NCBI GenBank assembly: GCA_964498585.1
Contig: CAZCHH010000097.1
Location: 1 to 7,675, forward strand
DNA length: 7,675 bases
Source of the DNA: JAAYJM01 sp964498585
Lineage (GTDB): Bacteria; Bacteroidota; Ignavibacteria; Kapaibacteriales; UBA2268
Reading direction: 5' to 3'
Each line of letters begins with the position of its first letter. Position 1 is the first letter of the stretch. Shown in pieces: positions 1 through 6,700 of the stretch. The notes beneath the pieces were generated by a model that had not been told where the DNA came from, did no database searches, and was given only the letters and a program-made list of their open reading frames with translations. The position numbers were made by a program, and so were the translations under genes.

Positions 1-20
1 CATTTGGGCAAGCCCAAATG
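1..20. repeat. Perfect 9-bp inverted repeat (hairpin)
   Basis: The bases catttgggcaagcccaaatg form two perfect 9-base arms around an AA centre. No T-run follows on the plus strand, and the sequence beyond base 1 is not available, so terminator use on the minus strand cannot be judged. It could be the end of a dispersed palindromic repeat or a terminator shared with a gene to the left. Confidence 0.7.
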
Positions 21-69
21 CTTCATTGAAATAGCTAAAATTGAATAGCGTTGAACAATAATAAGATAG

Positions 70-89
70 ATTCTGACATCCGTCAGAAT
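70..89. repeat. Perfect 8-bp inverted repeat, REP-like
   Basis: Arms attctgac and gtcagaat are perfect complements around the 4-base loop atcc, followed by gaca. Short GC-containing hairpins of this form, recurring between genes, are typical of dispersed intergenic repeats. Related words (ATTCTG...CAGAAT) occur again at 1719-1737. Confidence 0.65.
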
Positions 90-161
90 GACAGTATAAA
101 CATTATATCATCTCCTTTTAAATAAAGGTCTTGCTTTATCAGGGAATTCAGTATGACAAGC

Positions 162-203
162 ATGCGAAATAACAAACTATGAGAAATCTGGAGTTCTGAA
201 ATT
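162..203 (+). repeat. Dispersed 42-bp repeat, copy 1
   Basis: This stretch matches 1697-1738 in the same orientation at 37 of 42 positions by eye, including an exact 18-base run (atgcgaaataacaaacta). The two copies lie on either side of the PrsW gene. The stem at the right end is imperfect in this copy, whereas it is perfect in copy 2. Confidence 0.75.
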
Positions 204-234
204 AGGAAAAATTATATATACACTTAAAAACACT

Positions 235-1236
235 TTATTCCTCAAGCAAATGAATTTTCCATAAATCGCGTTTGCTAAATCTAAGAATTGGCTTCAATGC
301 AATTAAACCAACTTTCCCTATACTTTTCCTTAAAAATTTAAATTCGGTAATTCTATTTTTTATTGATTCGTCTTTTTCGTATTCAATATCTAATTCGTTT
401 AGCATTAAAATAGCTTTTGCCTTGATAGACAGTTCTAAGTATAATTGAATATAGCAGAGTAAATCGACAATAATTTCTGGTGAAAACCTATCTTTTATAC
501 TGTGAAAATATTCACCCGCTCTTGTTTCTGAGAATCTACCATTTTTTAAGGCGAGCAATAATTCTGATTCAGTATGAAATTCAACTTCCAACCAATTTCT
601 TAACAAACTTTCACTTATATTGAATGTAATTATTATAACGATTGGAACAGTAACAAATGTGATTAAAGTGGTAGCTAATGTGCTTACAATAAAAGAGTTA
701 AAGAAAAAGTGTATGAGCATACCAATTAATAAGCCGGGCATCATTGCTTTTAAAGTTGATTTTAATTTTTTTGAAGTGTGAAGCATAGTAATTATTGCTA
801 CAATAGCCGTAGTTCCACCATGCATAATAGAAGTGCCGAAACCACGCAGACCCCATACAAATGTGTTATCTGTAACTAATTCATTGATATAAAAAATATT
901 TTCTAAAAATGCAAAACTCGTCCCAATCGAAAATCCAATAATCGCTCCATCAATCATAAATCCAATTTGGTGCTTCTTAATCAAATAATAAACAAAAACT
1001 GCTTTTAAAATCTCTTCAACAAACGGAGCTAAATATTTAGCATAATTATTAAATTCAAAATCTACAAATACATTAAGAACTAAATTAAATACATAAGATA
1101 ATCCGGCTGCTACTACTCCCCAAAGAAGTGCCTGATAAATAGTCTTTATCCTTACTAACTTATATGAATCCAATAAGTTAAACACCATTAAAAAAACTAA
1201 AACCGGTAAAATGCTAAAAATTATATTCAATTTCAT
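235..1236 (-). CDS. PrsW-family intramembrane protease with cytosolic C-terminal domain
   Basis: This 333-residue membrane protein has about seven or eight hydrophobic segments within residues 1-208 and a charged, soluble tail at about 209-333. The PrsW signature is clear: E74-E75-x-x-K78 in one membrane segment, F108-A-F-L-E112-N113 with Y116 in the next, H139 after it, and H176-F-F-F-N180 in a later one. In the family these polar residues form the catalytic site of a protease that cuts inside the membrane; Bacillus PrsW makes the first cut of the anti-sigma factor RsiW. The substrate here is unknown, and no anti-sigma gene is adjacent. The soluble tail (about 210-320) resembles the C-terminal extension I recall from many Bacteroidota and other Gram-negative PrsW homologues. 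The gene stands alone, divergent from hicBA, with no RBS of note. CPBP/CAAX-type proteases share part of the motif set but fit less well. Confidence 0.88.
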   Translation of the reverse strand: MKLNIIFSILPVLVFLMVFNLLDSYKLVRIKTIYQALLWGVVAAGLSYVFNLVLNVFVDFEFNNYAKYLAPFVEEILKAVFVYYLIKKHQIGFMIDGAIIGFSIGTSFAFLENIFYINELVTDNTFVWGLRGFGTSIMHGGTTAIVAIITMLHTSKKLKSTLKAMMPGLLIGMLIHFFFNSFIVSTLATTLITFVTVPIVIIITFNISESLLRNWLEVEFHTESELLLALKNGRFSETRAGEYFHSIKDRFSPEIIVDLLCYIQLYLELSIKAKAILMLNELDIEYEKDESIKNRITEFKFLRKSIGKVGLIALKPILRFSKRDLWKIHLLEE

Positions 1237-1286
1237 CCTTTTAAAAAGTTAATAACCATTTTCTCTTATTTATCATCATCTAAATA

Positions 1287-1294
1287 CAAATATA
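1287..1294 (-). promoter_or_regulatory. Candidate -7 promoter element for the PrsW gene
   Basis: Read on the minus strand this is TATATTTG, a full match to the Bacteroidota-type TAnnTTTG -7 box. It lies about 50 bases upstream of the ATG, which would give a leader of roughly 40-45 bases. I see no TTG at the usual -33 distance, so this rests on the -7 match alone in very AT-rich DNA. Confidence 0.35.
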
Positions 1295-1568
1295 GCAATT
1301 TCTTATAATTCTTCTCATTAAAACTTAATATGAAATTGCAGTTAATCTTATTCGAAAATTTTTTTTGAAATTAAATACATTTCTTATCTTTTATGGAGAA
1401 CAAATAAAATCGAACTTTTTTGAAAAAATTTTCTAAAATAAAAGCAATTTTTTCAGTAAATTGTAGAAGTTTTAATAAAAGAACAGCGTAAGAAAATTAA
1501 AAGACCATAAACCGAAAACTATAAACTCAGAATTCCTGACCTCGTAATGAAAATAAAGGAGTTGGGAT

Positions 1569-1590
1569 AATTGCCTCGTAAAGGACAATT
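1569..1590. repeat. Imperfect stem-loop
   Basis: The arms aattgcct and aggacaatt pair with one bulged base around the loop cgtaa. No T-run follows. It probably belongs to the surrounding repeat cluster rather than acting as a terminator. Confidence 0.4.
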
Positions 1591-1626
1591 TCACAGATTA
1601 TTGCAAAAATTTGTATTCTGAAGCAC

Positions 1627-1677
1627 AGTGAAGAATCTCAATTTCTGTGATAGCAATAACTTGTGAGATTCTTCACT
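1627..1677. repeat. 14-bp perfect inverted repeat with 23-base loop
   Basis: The arm agtgaagaatctca at 1627-1640 is the exact reverse complement of tgagattcttcact at 1664-1677. No gene lies inside the loop. The size and structure fit a miniature palindromic or MITE-like intergenic element; no target-site duplication is obvious. Confidence 0.7.
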
Positions 1678-1696
1678 ACGTTGCGAAATGAAAAGT

Positions 1697-1738
1697 ATGC
1701 GAAATAACAAACTACGTGAATTCTGGAGTTCAGAATTT
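1697..1738 (+). repeat. Dispersed 42-bp repeat, copy 2, with internal stem
   Basis: It matches 162-203 at 37 of 42 positions, in the same orientation. Its right end forms a perfect 7-bp stem (aattctg at 1719-1725, cagaatt at 1731-1737) around the loop gagtt. The copy ends about 70 bases before hicB, so the stem could also fall in the hicBA upstream region. Confidence 0.75.
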
Positions 1739-1744
1739 TCCAGC

Positions 1745-1763
1745 ATATATTTCCAAAATATAT
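1745..1763. promoter_or_regulatory. AT palindrome upstream of hicBA, possible operator
   Basis: Arms atatattt and aaatatat are perfect complements around CCA, ending 45 bases before the hicB start. Toxin-antitoxin operons are usually autoregulated through such dyads. However, the HicB here lacks a visible DNA-binding domain, and palindromes of pure A/T arise easily in this composition, so a regulatory role is only a possibility. Confidence 0.3.
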
Positions 1764-1808
1764 TTTCTGTGAAAACGTTTTTTCTTAAATTGGAATAGGG
1801 ATTAAATT

Positions 1809-2000
1809 ATGAATTATAGAATTAAATTAGTAAAAAGCGAAGAGGGCTATTCTGTTTGGTGTGAAGATTTGCCTGGTTGTGCATCTCAAGGTGCAAGCGA
1901 AGAAGAAGCAATTGGAAATATAAAAGAAGCAATTGAAGATTATTTATCTGTTAAAGATGAATTAATTAAGAACGAAAAATACTTATTAGTTGAGGTATAA
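1809..2000 (+). CDS. hicB: HicB-family antitoxin, short form
   Basis: This 63-residue protein is the antitoxin of a type II toxin-antitoxin pair and is expected to bind and block HicA in the cytoplasm. It shows the HicB/UPF0150 core: a first strand (Y3-R-I-K-L), then G13-Y-S-V-W, the signature D20-L-P-G-C24, a G28 turn, and the helix E31-E-E-A with N37 and the E40-A-I-E-D-Y-L run. It ends at about 63 residues, so the C-terminal ribbon-helix-helix or helix-turn-helix domain that longer HicB proteins use for DNA binding is absent; stand-alone cores of this size are common. The start is supported by a purine stretch (aggg, 1797-1800) eight bases upstream. Its stop codon directly abuts the hicA ATG, indicating one operon in antitoxin-first order. 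Confidence 0.88.
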   Translation: MNYRIKLVKSEEGYSVWCEDLPGCASQGASEEEAIGNIKEAIEDYLSVKDELIKNEKYLLVEV

Positions 2001-2213
2001 ATGCCAAAAGTATCAGGTATTAATCATCTCCAAGCAATAAAAGCATTTGAAAAAGCAGGTTTTTGGATAATTCGTCAAAGTAAACACATTATAATGACAG
2101 ATGGTGAGAATATATTAACAATTCCAAGAGCAAATCCAATCAACGCTTATACATTGGGTGCAATTATTAAGGGTTCCGGCATCAGTATTGAAAGATTTAA
2201 AGAACTTCTATAA
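2001..2213 (+). CDS. hicA: HicA-family mRNA interferase toxin
   Basis: This 70-residue protein is the toxin partner of HicB. HicA folds as a small double-stranded-RNA-binding-like domain and cleaves mRNA independently of the ribosome using a single histidine. The family pattern is visible: helix H9-L-Q-A-I-K-A-F-E-K, then A19-G-F with R25-Q-S-K-H29 placing H29 at the catalytic position, a strand ending in I41-P-R, and N45-P-I-N-A-Y-T-L-G-A-I-I with the final G-I-S helix. The usual G-S-H is S-K-H here, and the second common histidine (P-R-H) is alanine (A44). The catalytic histidine is intact, so the toxin is probably active. The ATG follows the hicB stop with no gap, and a GAGGT ribosome-binding site (1992-1996) lies inside the end of hicB, four bases before the start. 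This suits coupled translation. Confidence 0.88.
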   Translation: MPKVSGINHLQAIKAFEKAGFWIIRQSKHIIMTDGENILTIPRANPINAYTLGAIIKGSGISIERFKELL

Positions 2214-2245
2214 TTAACTTTCTGATATATTCTAAGTATATATGA

Positions 2246-2251
2246 TATAAT
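2246..2251 (+). promoter_or_regulatory. Possible -10 box TATAAT upstream of umuC
   Basis: A TATAAT hexamer lies in the 170-bp gap between hicA and umuC, 132 bases before the umuC ATG, with no recognisable -35 partner. In DNA this AT-rich a chance match is likely. It is listed because umuC probably has its own promoter in this gap. Confidence 0.2.
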
Positions 2252-2315
2252 GTAAATTTCATTTAAAACATTATTGAGTTTGAACCTTACCTAAGCAAAT
2301 TGAATATTTTTTTGG

Positions 2316-2327
2316 AAAGTTAACTTT
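2316..2327. promoter_or_regulatory. Perfect 12-bp palindrome in the umuC leader
   Basis: The sequence aaagttaacttt is a perfect palindrome, 56 bases upstream of the umuC start. UmuC genes are commonly controlled by LexA. This does not match the E. coli (CTGT-N8-ACAG) or Bacillus (GAAC-N4-GTTC) boxes, so an SOS operator role is only a hypothesis. Confidence 0.3.
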
Positions 2328-2355
2328 TTAAAAAATAAAAAATATGTACAGCCGA

Positions 2356-2368
2356 TAGCTTTAAGCTA
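2356..2368. repeat. Short palindrome just before umuC
   Basis: The arms tagctt and aagcta pair around a single T, ending 15 bases before the umuC ATG. It could be an operator half of the leader or the remnant of a dispersed palindromic repeat (preceded by gccga). Confidence 0.3.
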
Positions 2369-2383
2369 AAATCAAATTAAATT

Positions 2384-3655
2384 ATGCGACAAAAGGAATA
2401 CCCAATAGCCCTTGTGGATTGCAACAACTTTTACGCTTCCTGCGAGAGAGTGTTCAATCCAAAATTGTGGGGAGTGCCTGTAGTGGTGCTTTCCAACAAT
2501 GATGGTATGATAGTAGCCCGCTCCAACGAAGCGAAAGCATTGGGTATTAAAATGGGTGAGCCGCTTTTCAAAGTTCAGGACATTGTAAAAAAATACGGCG
2601 TTCAGGTGTTTTCTTCAAATTACGTGCTTTACGGCGATATGTCTTGTCGTGTAATGAACTGCCTGTCGCAATATTCGCCGGATGTGGAAATTTACTCAAT
2701 AGACGAGGCATTCCTCAATTTAAAAGGTTTTGAAAGCAGAAATCTTGTAAAATACGGAACTGATTTACGCAATACTGTGAAGCAGTGGACTGGAATACCT
2801 GTTTCTATTGGAATTGCAAAAACAAAAACCCTTGCCAAACTTGCCAACCACATAGCTAAAAAAGACCCAAAATTTAAAGGTGTTCTGAATATTTATTACG
2901 AAGATGATGTAAATGAATTTTTAAAACGCACTGAAGTTAGTGATATTTGGGGCGTGGGCAGACAATATACGAAGTTGCTAAACAACCATAACATTAAAAC
3001 TGCTTATGATTTTATTCAATTAGACGATAACTGGATTAAAAAGAAAATGACTGTTATGGGGCTGCGGACTGCAATGGAACTTAGGGGCATTCCCTGTATT
3101 ACACTTGAAACTTCGCCATCTCCAAAGAAAGCTATTATTTCTTCGCGTTCTTTCAGTAAACTTACTTCGAACAAACAAGACATCAGGGAATCCGTTGCCT
3201 TTTTTACAAGCATAGCAGCACAGAAATTGCGAAAACAACGCTCTGCCGCATCGCTAATAACAGTTTTTCTGCGAACAAATCCGTTTAAGGACGTTCCGCA
3301 ATATCATAATGGTGTGCTGGTGCAGTTACCTCTTCCAACTGATTCGACTTCAGAGATGATTAGCTATGCGATGAAAGGAGTTGAGCAGATATTCCGCGAG
3401 GGCTTTCAGTATCAGAAAGTTGGCGTTATGCTCGCCGGAATCGTTCCACGCGATAGAAATCAATATATTCTTTTCGACAGAGAAGATAGGGAACGATTGG
3501 ACATAATTAACGATGTAATTGACGAAATCAATAAAGAAATGGGAGCTTGGACAATTAGCTTCGCAGCTACCGGCACAAATCGGAACTGGAAAACACGGGC
3601 AGATATGAAATCTCCACGCTATACTACAAATTGGGAAGAACTGCTTAAGGTTTAG
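2384..3655 (+). CDS. umuC: Y-family translesion DNA polymerase, UmuC type (Pol V catalytic subunit)
   Basis: This 423-residue protein matches full-length UmuC (E. coli about 422). It copies damaged templates with low fidelity as part of the SOS response. The palm begins with D12-C-N-N-F-Y-A-S-C-E-R-V-F, giving metal ligand D12, and has S105-I-D107-E108-A-F with the two catalytic acids. S-N-N-D-G at 37-41 and the A-R-S-N-E-A stretch after it are typical UmuC. A helix-hairpin-helix lies around 186-200 (D-I-W-G-V-G-R), the little-finger domain covers about 250-355, and Q360-Y-I-L-F364 fits the beta-clamp-binding motif. The end (R-Y-T-T-N-W-E-E-L, 412-420) is the DUF4113 tail. No frame damage is visible. 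No umuD lies upstream; hicBA does. The leader has no Shine-Dalgarno. By eye the gene is less AT-rich than its neighbours, which may reflect separate ancestry. Confidence 0.95.
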   Translation: MRQKEYPIALVDCNNFYASCERVFNPKLWGVPVVVLSNNDGMIVARSNEAKALGIKMGEPLFKVQDIVKKYGVQVFSSNYVLYGDMSCRVMNCLSQYSPDVEIYSIDEAFLNLKGFESRNLVKYGTDLRNTVKQWTGIPVSIGIAKTKTLAKLANHIAKKDPKFKGVLNIYYEDDVNEFLKRTEVSDIWGVGRQYTKLLNNHNIKTAYDFIQLDDNWIKKKMTVMGLRTAMELRGIPCITLETSPSPKKAIISSRSFSKLTSNKQDIRESVAFFTSIAAQKLRKQRSAASLITVFLRTNPFKDVPQYHNGVLVQLPLPTDSTSEMISYAMKGVEQIFREGFQYQKVGVMLAGIVPRDRNQYILFDREDRERLDIINDVIDEINKEMGAWTISFAATGTNRNWKTRADMKSPRYTTNWEELLKV

Positions 3656-3664
3656 ATGGTTGAG

Positions 3665-3714
3665 ATGCAAATTAATTTCTTTCTTTTATTGCTTTCATTT
3701 TTGTAAATTTGCAT
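3665..3714. repeat. 9-bp inverted repeat overlapping the restriction-modification gene promoter
   Basis: The arm atgcaaatt (3665-3673) is the exact reverse complement of aatttgcat (3706-3714), separated by a 32-base T-rich spacer. The right arm overlaps the TAAATTTG promoter box, so the pair could be a two-site operator. Alternatively it may form a weak stem downstream of umuC. The arms contain few G/C pairs and no T-run follows, which argues against an intrinsic terminator. Confidence 0.5.
3704..3711 (+). promoter_or_regulatory. Candidate -7 promoter box for the restriction-modification gene
   Basis: TAAATTTG is a full match to the Bacteroidota-type TAnnTTTG box, 26 bases before the ATG at 3738, which would leave a leader of roughly 20 bases. 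A TTG at 3689-3691 is too close to be a standard -33 element, and none is seen at the usual distance. Position in the 82-bp intergenic gap makes it the best promoter candidate in the window. Confidence 0.45.
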
Positions 3715-3737
3715 ATTGAAACAATATTAATAAACTA

Positions 3738-6700
3738 ATGCTAAATTTTACTCGATATATAAAAGAATTACAAATCGTTCCATACGACGAATTGACAGAG
3801 CACTCCAAACGTTCTGCTCTCGAAATGCTGTTGCAAAATGCTGCTGCTTCTGTGGATTCGAGTATTAATATTCTCCACGAACCAAAACGCTTGGAAAAGT
3901 TTGGTGCTCCCGATTTTAAAATATATAAACATCATTCGATTATTGGGTATGTTGAAAATAAGAAAATATCAGAAAATCTTGACAAAATTCTAAAATCGGA
4001 GCAAATAAAAAAATACTGCGAATTATCTCCAAATCTTTTACTAACAAACTATATTGAATTTATCTGGATTAAAGGTGATTTTATTGAGCGTGAGTCGCTT
4101 TGTAATTTAGCCGATTTAGAAAACGCTGATTTTAAATTAAATTTAGAAAATGCTGGAAAAGTTGAAAAACTACTACACAATTTCTTTTCTCAGATACCAG
4201 ATAAAATTGTTTTTCCACAGGAATTAGCTTTAGCACTTGCAGTTCGTTGCAAAAACCTGAAAAATTTTATTGAATTAGAATTAAGCAGACAAGTCGAGAA
4301 AAAAGAAACAGAGCGGCTATTCGACCTTTTCAACGCTTTCAAAGAACATATTTTCAACGAATTATCTATTTCAGAATTTTCTGATGCATTTGCCCAGATG
4401 CTCGTTTACGGTTTGTTCCTTGCAGGATTAAATTCTGAAAATCGAAAGATTTCTGTGATTAACGTTAAGCAATTTATACCTGCAAGTTTTCAGTTAATCA
4501 AAGAATTGATTAGCTTCTTTGATGAATTGGAAAAGCCGGAATACAAGGAAACAAAATGGATAATTGATGAAATTATTTCAATTATAAATAATATTGAATG
4601 GTTCGATTTAAAGCAGAATTTAAGTTTCAATAAAAGAATTACAGATGACGAGGGAATTGAAACCGACCCATACATTTATTTTTACGAAACTTTTCTTACT
4701 ACTTACGATTATAATTTGCGAAAAGCAAAAGGAGTTTACTACACTCCTCCTCAGGTTGTAAATTTCATTATTCGAGCTATTGATGATATTCTTAAAAGCT
4801 CGTTTAGACTTCCCACAGGTATTTCAGACAAAAATCAGGTTACAGTATTGGATTTTGCAACGGGTACAGGCACTTTTCTTATCGAAATATTTAAATTAAT
4901 TTTAGAAAATTATGCAAACGAAAGCAGCTTAAAAAGAGATTTGATTATAAAAGAGCATATCCTGAAAAATATATATGGTTTTGAATACCTTATTGCTCCA
5001 TACACGATAGCTCATCTGAAGCTATCACAATTTCTTAAAGACAGCGGCTACGAATTTCAGGAGAAAGAGCGTTTGCAGGTTTATCTTACAAATACTTTAG
5101 AGCCGGTCGATAGGCAGGTTGTTTTACCTTTTTTGCCACAACTTACAAGGGAAACTCAAACCGCTCAGAAAGTCAAAGACACTCCCATTTTGGTTATTAC
5201 TGGTAATCCTCCTTATTCTTATGCTTCAAAAAACAATGGAGAATGGATTACTAGCAAAATAAAGGACTATTACAAAGTTGATAACGAAGCACTGAAAGAA
5301 CGCAATCCGAAAGGATTACAGGACGATTATGTCAAATTCATTCGCTTTGCTCAGGATAAAATGGACAAAACAGAGCAAGGCATAGTTGGTATTATAACGA
5401 ATCACTCTTTTCTTGATAATCCCACTTTCAGGGTAATGCGCCAAAGCTTGCTAAATACCTTTGACCAGCTTTATTTTATAGATTTGCATGGAAATTCACT
5501 GAAAAAAGAAACTACTCCAGAAGGAAACAAAGACGAGAATGTGTTTGACATTAAACAGGGAGTTTGCATTTCTATTTTTATTAAAAGAAAAGGACTTGAA
5601 AAAGGAATTTTCCATAAAGACTTTTATGGCTTACGAAAAGAAAAATTCCTCTCTTGTTTGGAGAGCTCAATAAATACAATTGATTTTACAGCGATAAAGC
5701 CCAATTCTCCTTTTTATTTATTTATTCCTCAAAATCAGGAAAATCGTGAAAAATATGAAAAATTCTGGTCTTTAAAAGATATATTTGAGTTAAATAGTGT
5801 CGGTATAGTTAGTTCTAATGATGATTTATTTATTTCATTTAAAGAAAAAGAAATTAGAGATAGATATTATTTTATAAAGAACAATGAAATTCAAAATGTT
5901 AGATATAAATATAACTTATCTAAAAACTTTATTGAAAAAAAGAAGAAAATATTTGAGAATTTAAAACAAAAGCCATTAGAAATAAGAGAAATAAATTATC
6001 GACCATTCGATAGACGTTTTATTTGGTGGGATACTGAACTTTTAGAACGCGTCCGTTTGAATGTTATGCAGCATTTTGATAAAGAGAATATCGGTATTTC
6101 TACCGTAAGGAGTTGTCAGGGGGCTCGGAAATGGGAACATACTTTCGTTACTGACTCATATTCAGATATGCATATTATACCTATTGGTGCTTACATTTTT
6201 CCGCTTTACACTTATAATGGCAATGGAAATAATAATTCCAATGGAAATGATTACCTTTTTAAAGAAGATGGAAAAAAAGATAATTTTACTAAAAACTTTC
6301 GCAATTTTATTAAATCAAAATATTCTACAAATATAGTAAATCAAATTAAAATTAACAAGTTAGAAGCAGAAATTGAAATTCTGCAAAAAGTAATTAAGCA
6401 GATTGAAGAAATTATTGTTTCACTAAGAAAAATTAATTTTGATGAAGAGCTGATTAAAACTCAAATAGTTTTTATTGAAAATTTGAATCAACTTGTTGAA
6501 GGAAGAATAAAAAAGATACAGGAGAAAAAGGAGTGTTGTTCTGCATTGTATCAGCCCAGTCCAATGGAGATTTTTGCTTATATTTACGCAATATTGCATA
6601 GCAAGACATATCGACAAAAATACTCTGAATTTCTAAAAATGGATTTTCCTCGTATTCCTTTTACAAATGATTTGAATGTTTTCAAAAAACTTTCCGAAAT

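Larger units (their letters stand above)
1..234. other. Gene-free left flank with palindromic repeats
   Basis: No credible reading frame lies here. The stretch holds the hairpin at the very edge, a second hairpin at 70-89 and one copy of a 42-bp dispersed repeat at 162-203. Words resembling the right half of the 70-89 hairpin (tcagaatgaca) recur in degraded form near 148-158 (tcagtatgaca), which suggests decayed copies of one repeat family. It lies downstream of the minus-strand PrsW gene; no clear intrinsic terminator for that gene is visible. Confidence 0.6.
1237..1808. other. 572-bp gene-free stretch between divergent genes
   Basis: No supported gene lies on either strand. The left part (1237-1500) is mostly A/T with long A- and T-runs (for example around 1361-1450) and probably carries the PrsW promoter. 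The right part (about 1500-1740) is richer in G and C and looks like a cluster of decayed intergenic repeats: the word accataaacc at 1504-1513 (repeated at 7629-7638), an imperfect stem at 1569-1590, a 14-bp inverted repeat at 1627-1677 and the second 42-bp repeat copy. The last 60 bases are the hicBA leader. Confidence 0.65.

Noticed and set aside
1..20. Intrinsic terminator
   Set aside because: The stem is good but no T-run follows on the plus strand, and the minus-strand continuation is outside the window.
235..1236. CPBP/CAAX-type protease instead of PrsW
   Set aside because: The E-E-x-x-K, F-x-x-E-N-x-x-Y and H-x-x-x-N arrangement together with the soluble tail fits PrsW better.
1627..1677. 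Insertion sequence end
   Set aside because: No transposase gene is found anywhere in the window and no target duplication is seen; a small non-coding repeat fits better.
3016..3670. Minus-strand open frames of 65-106 codons opposite umuC
   Set aside because: They lie fully or almost fully antisense to the well-supported umuC gene, have Cys/Phe/Ser-rich compositions typical of antisense frames and resemble no family.
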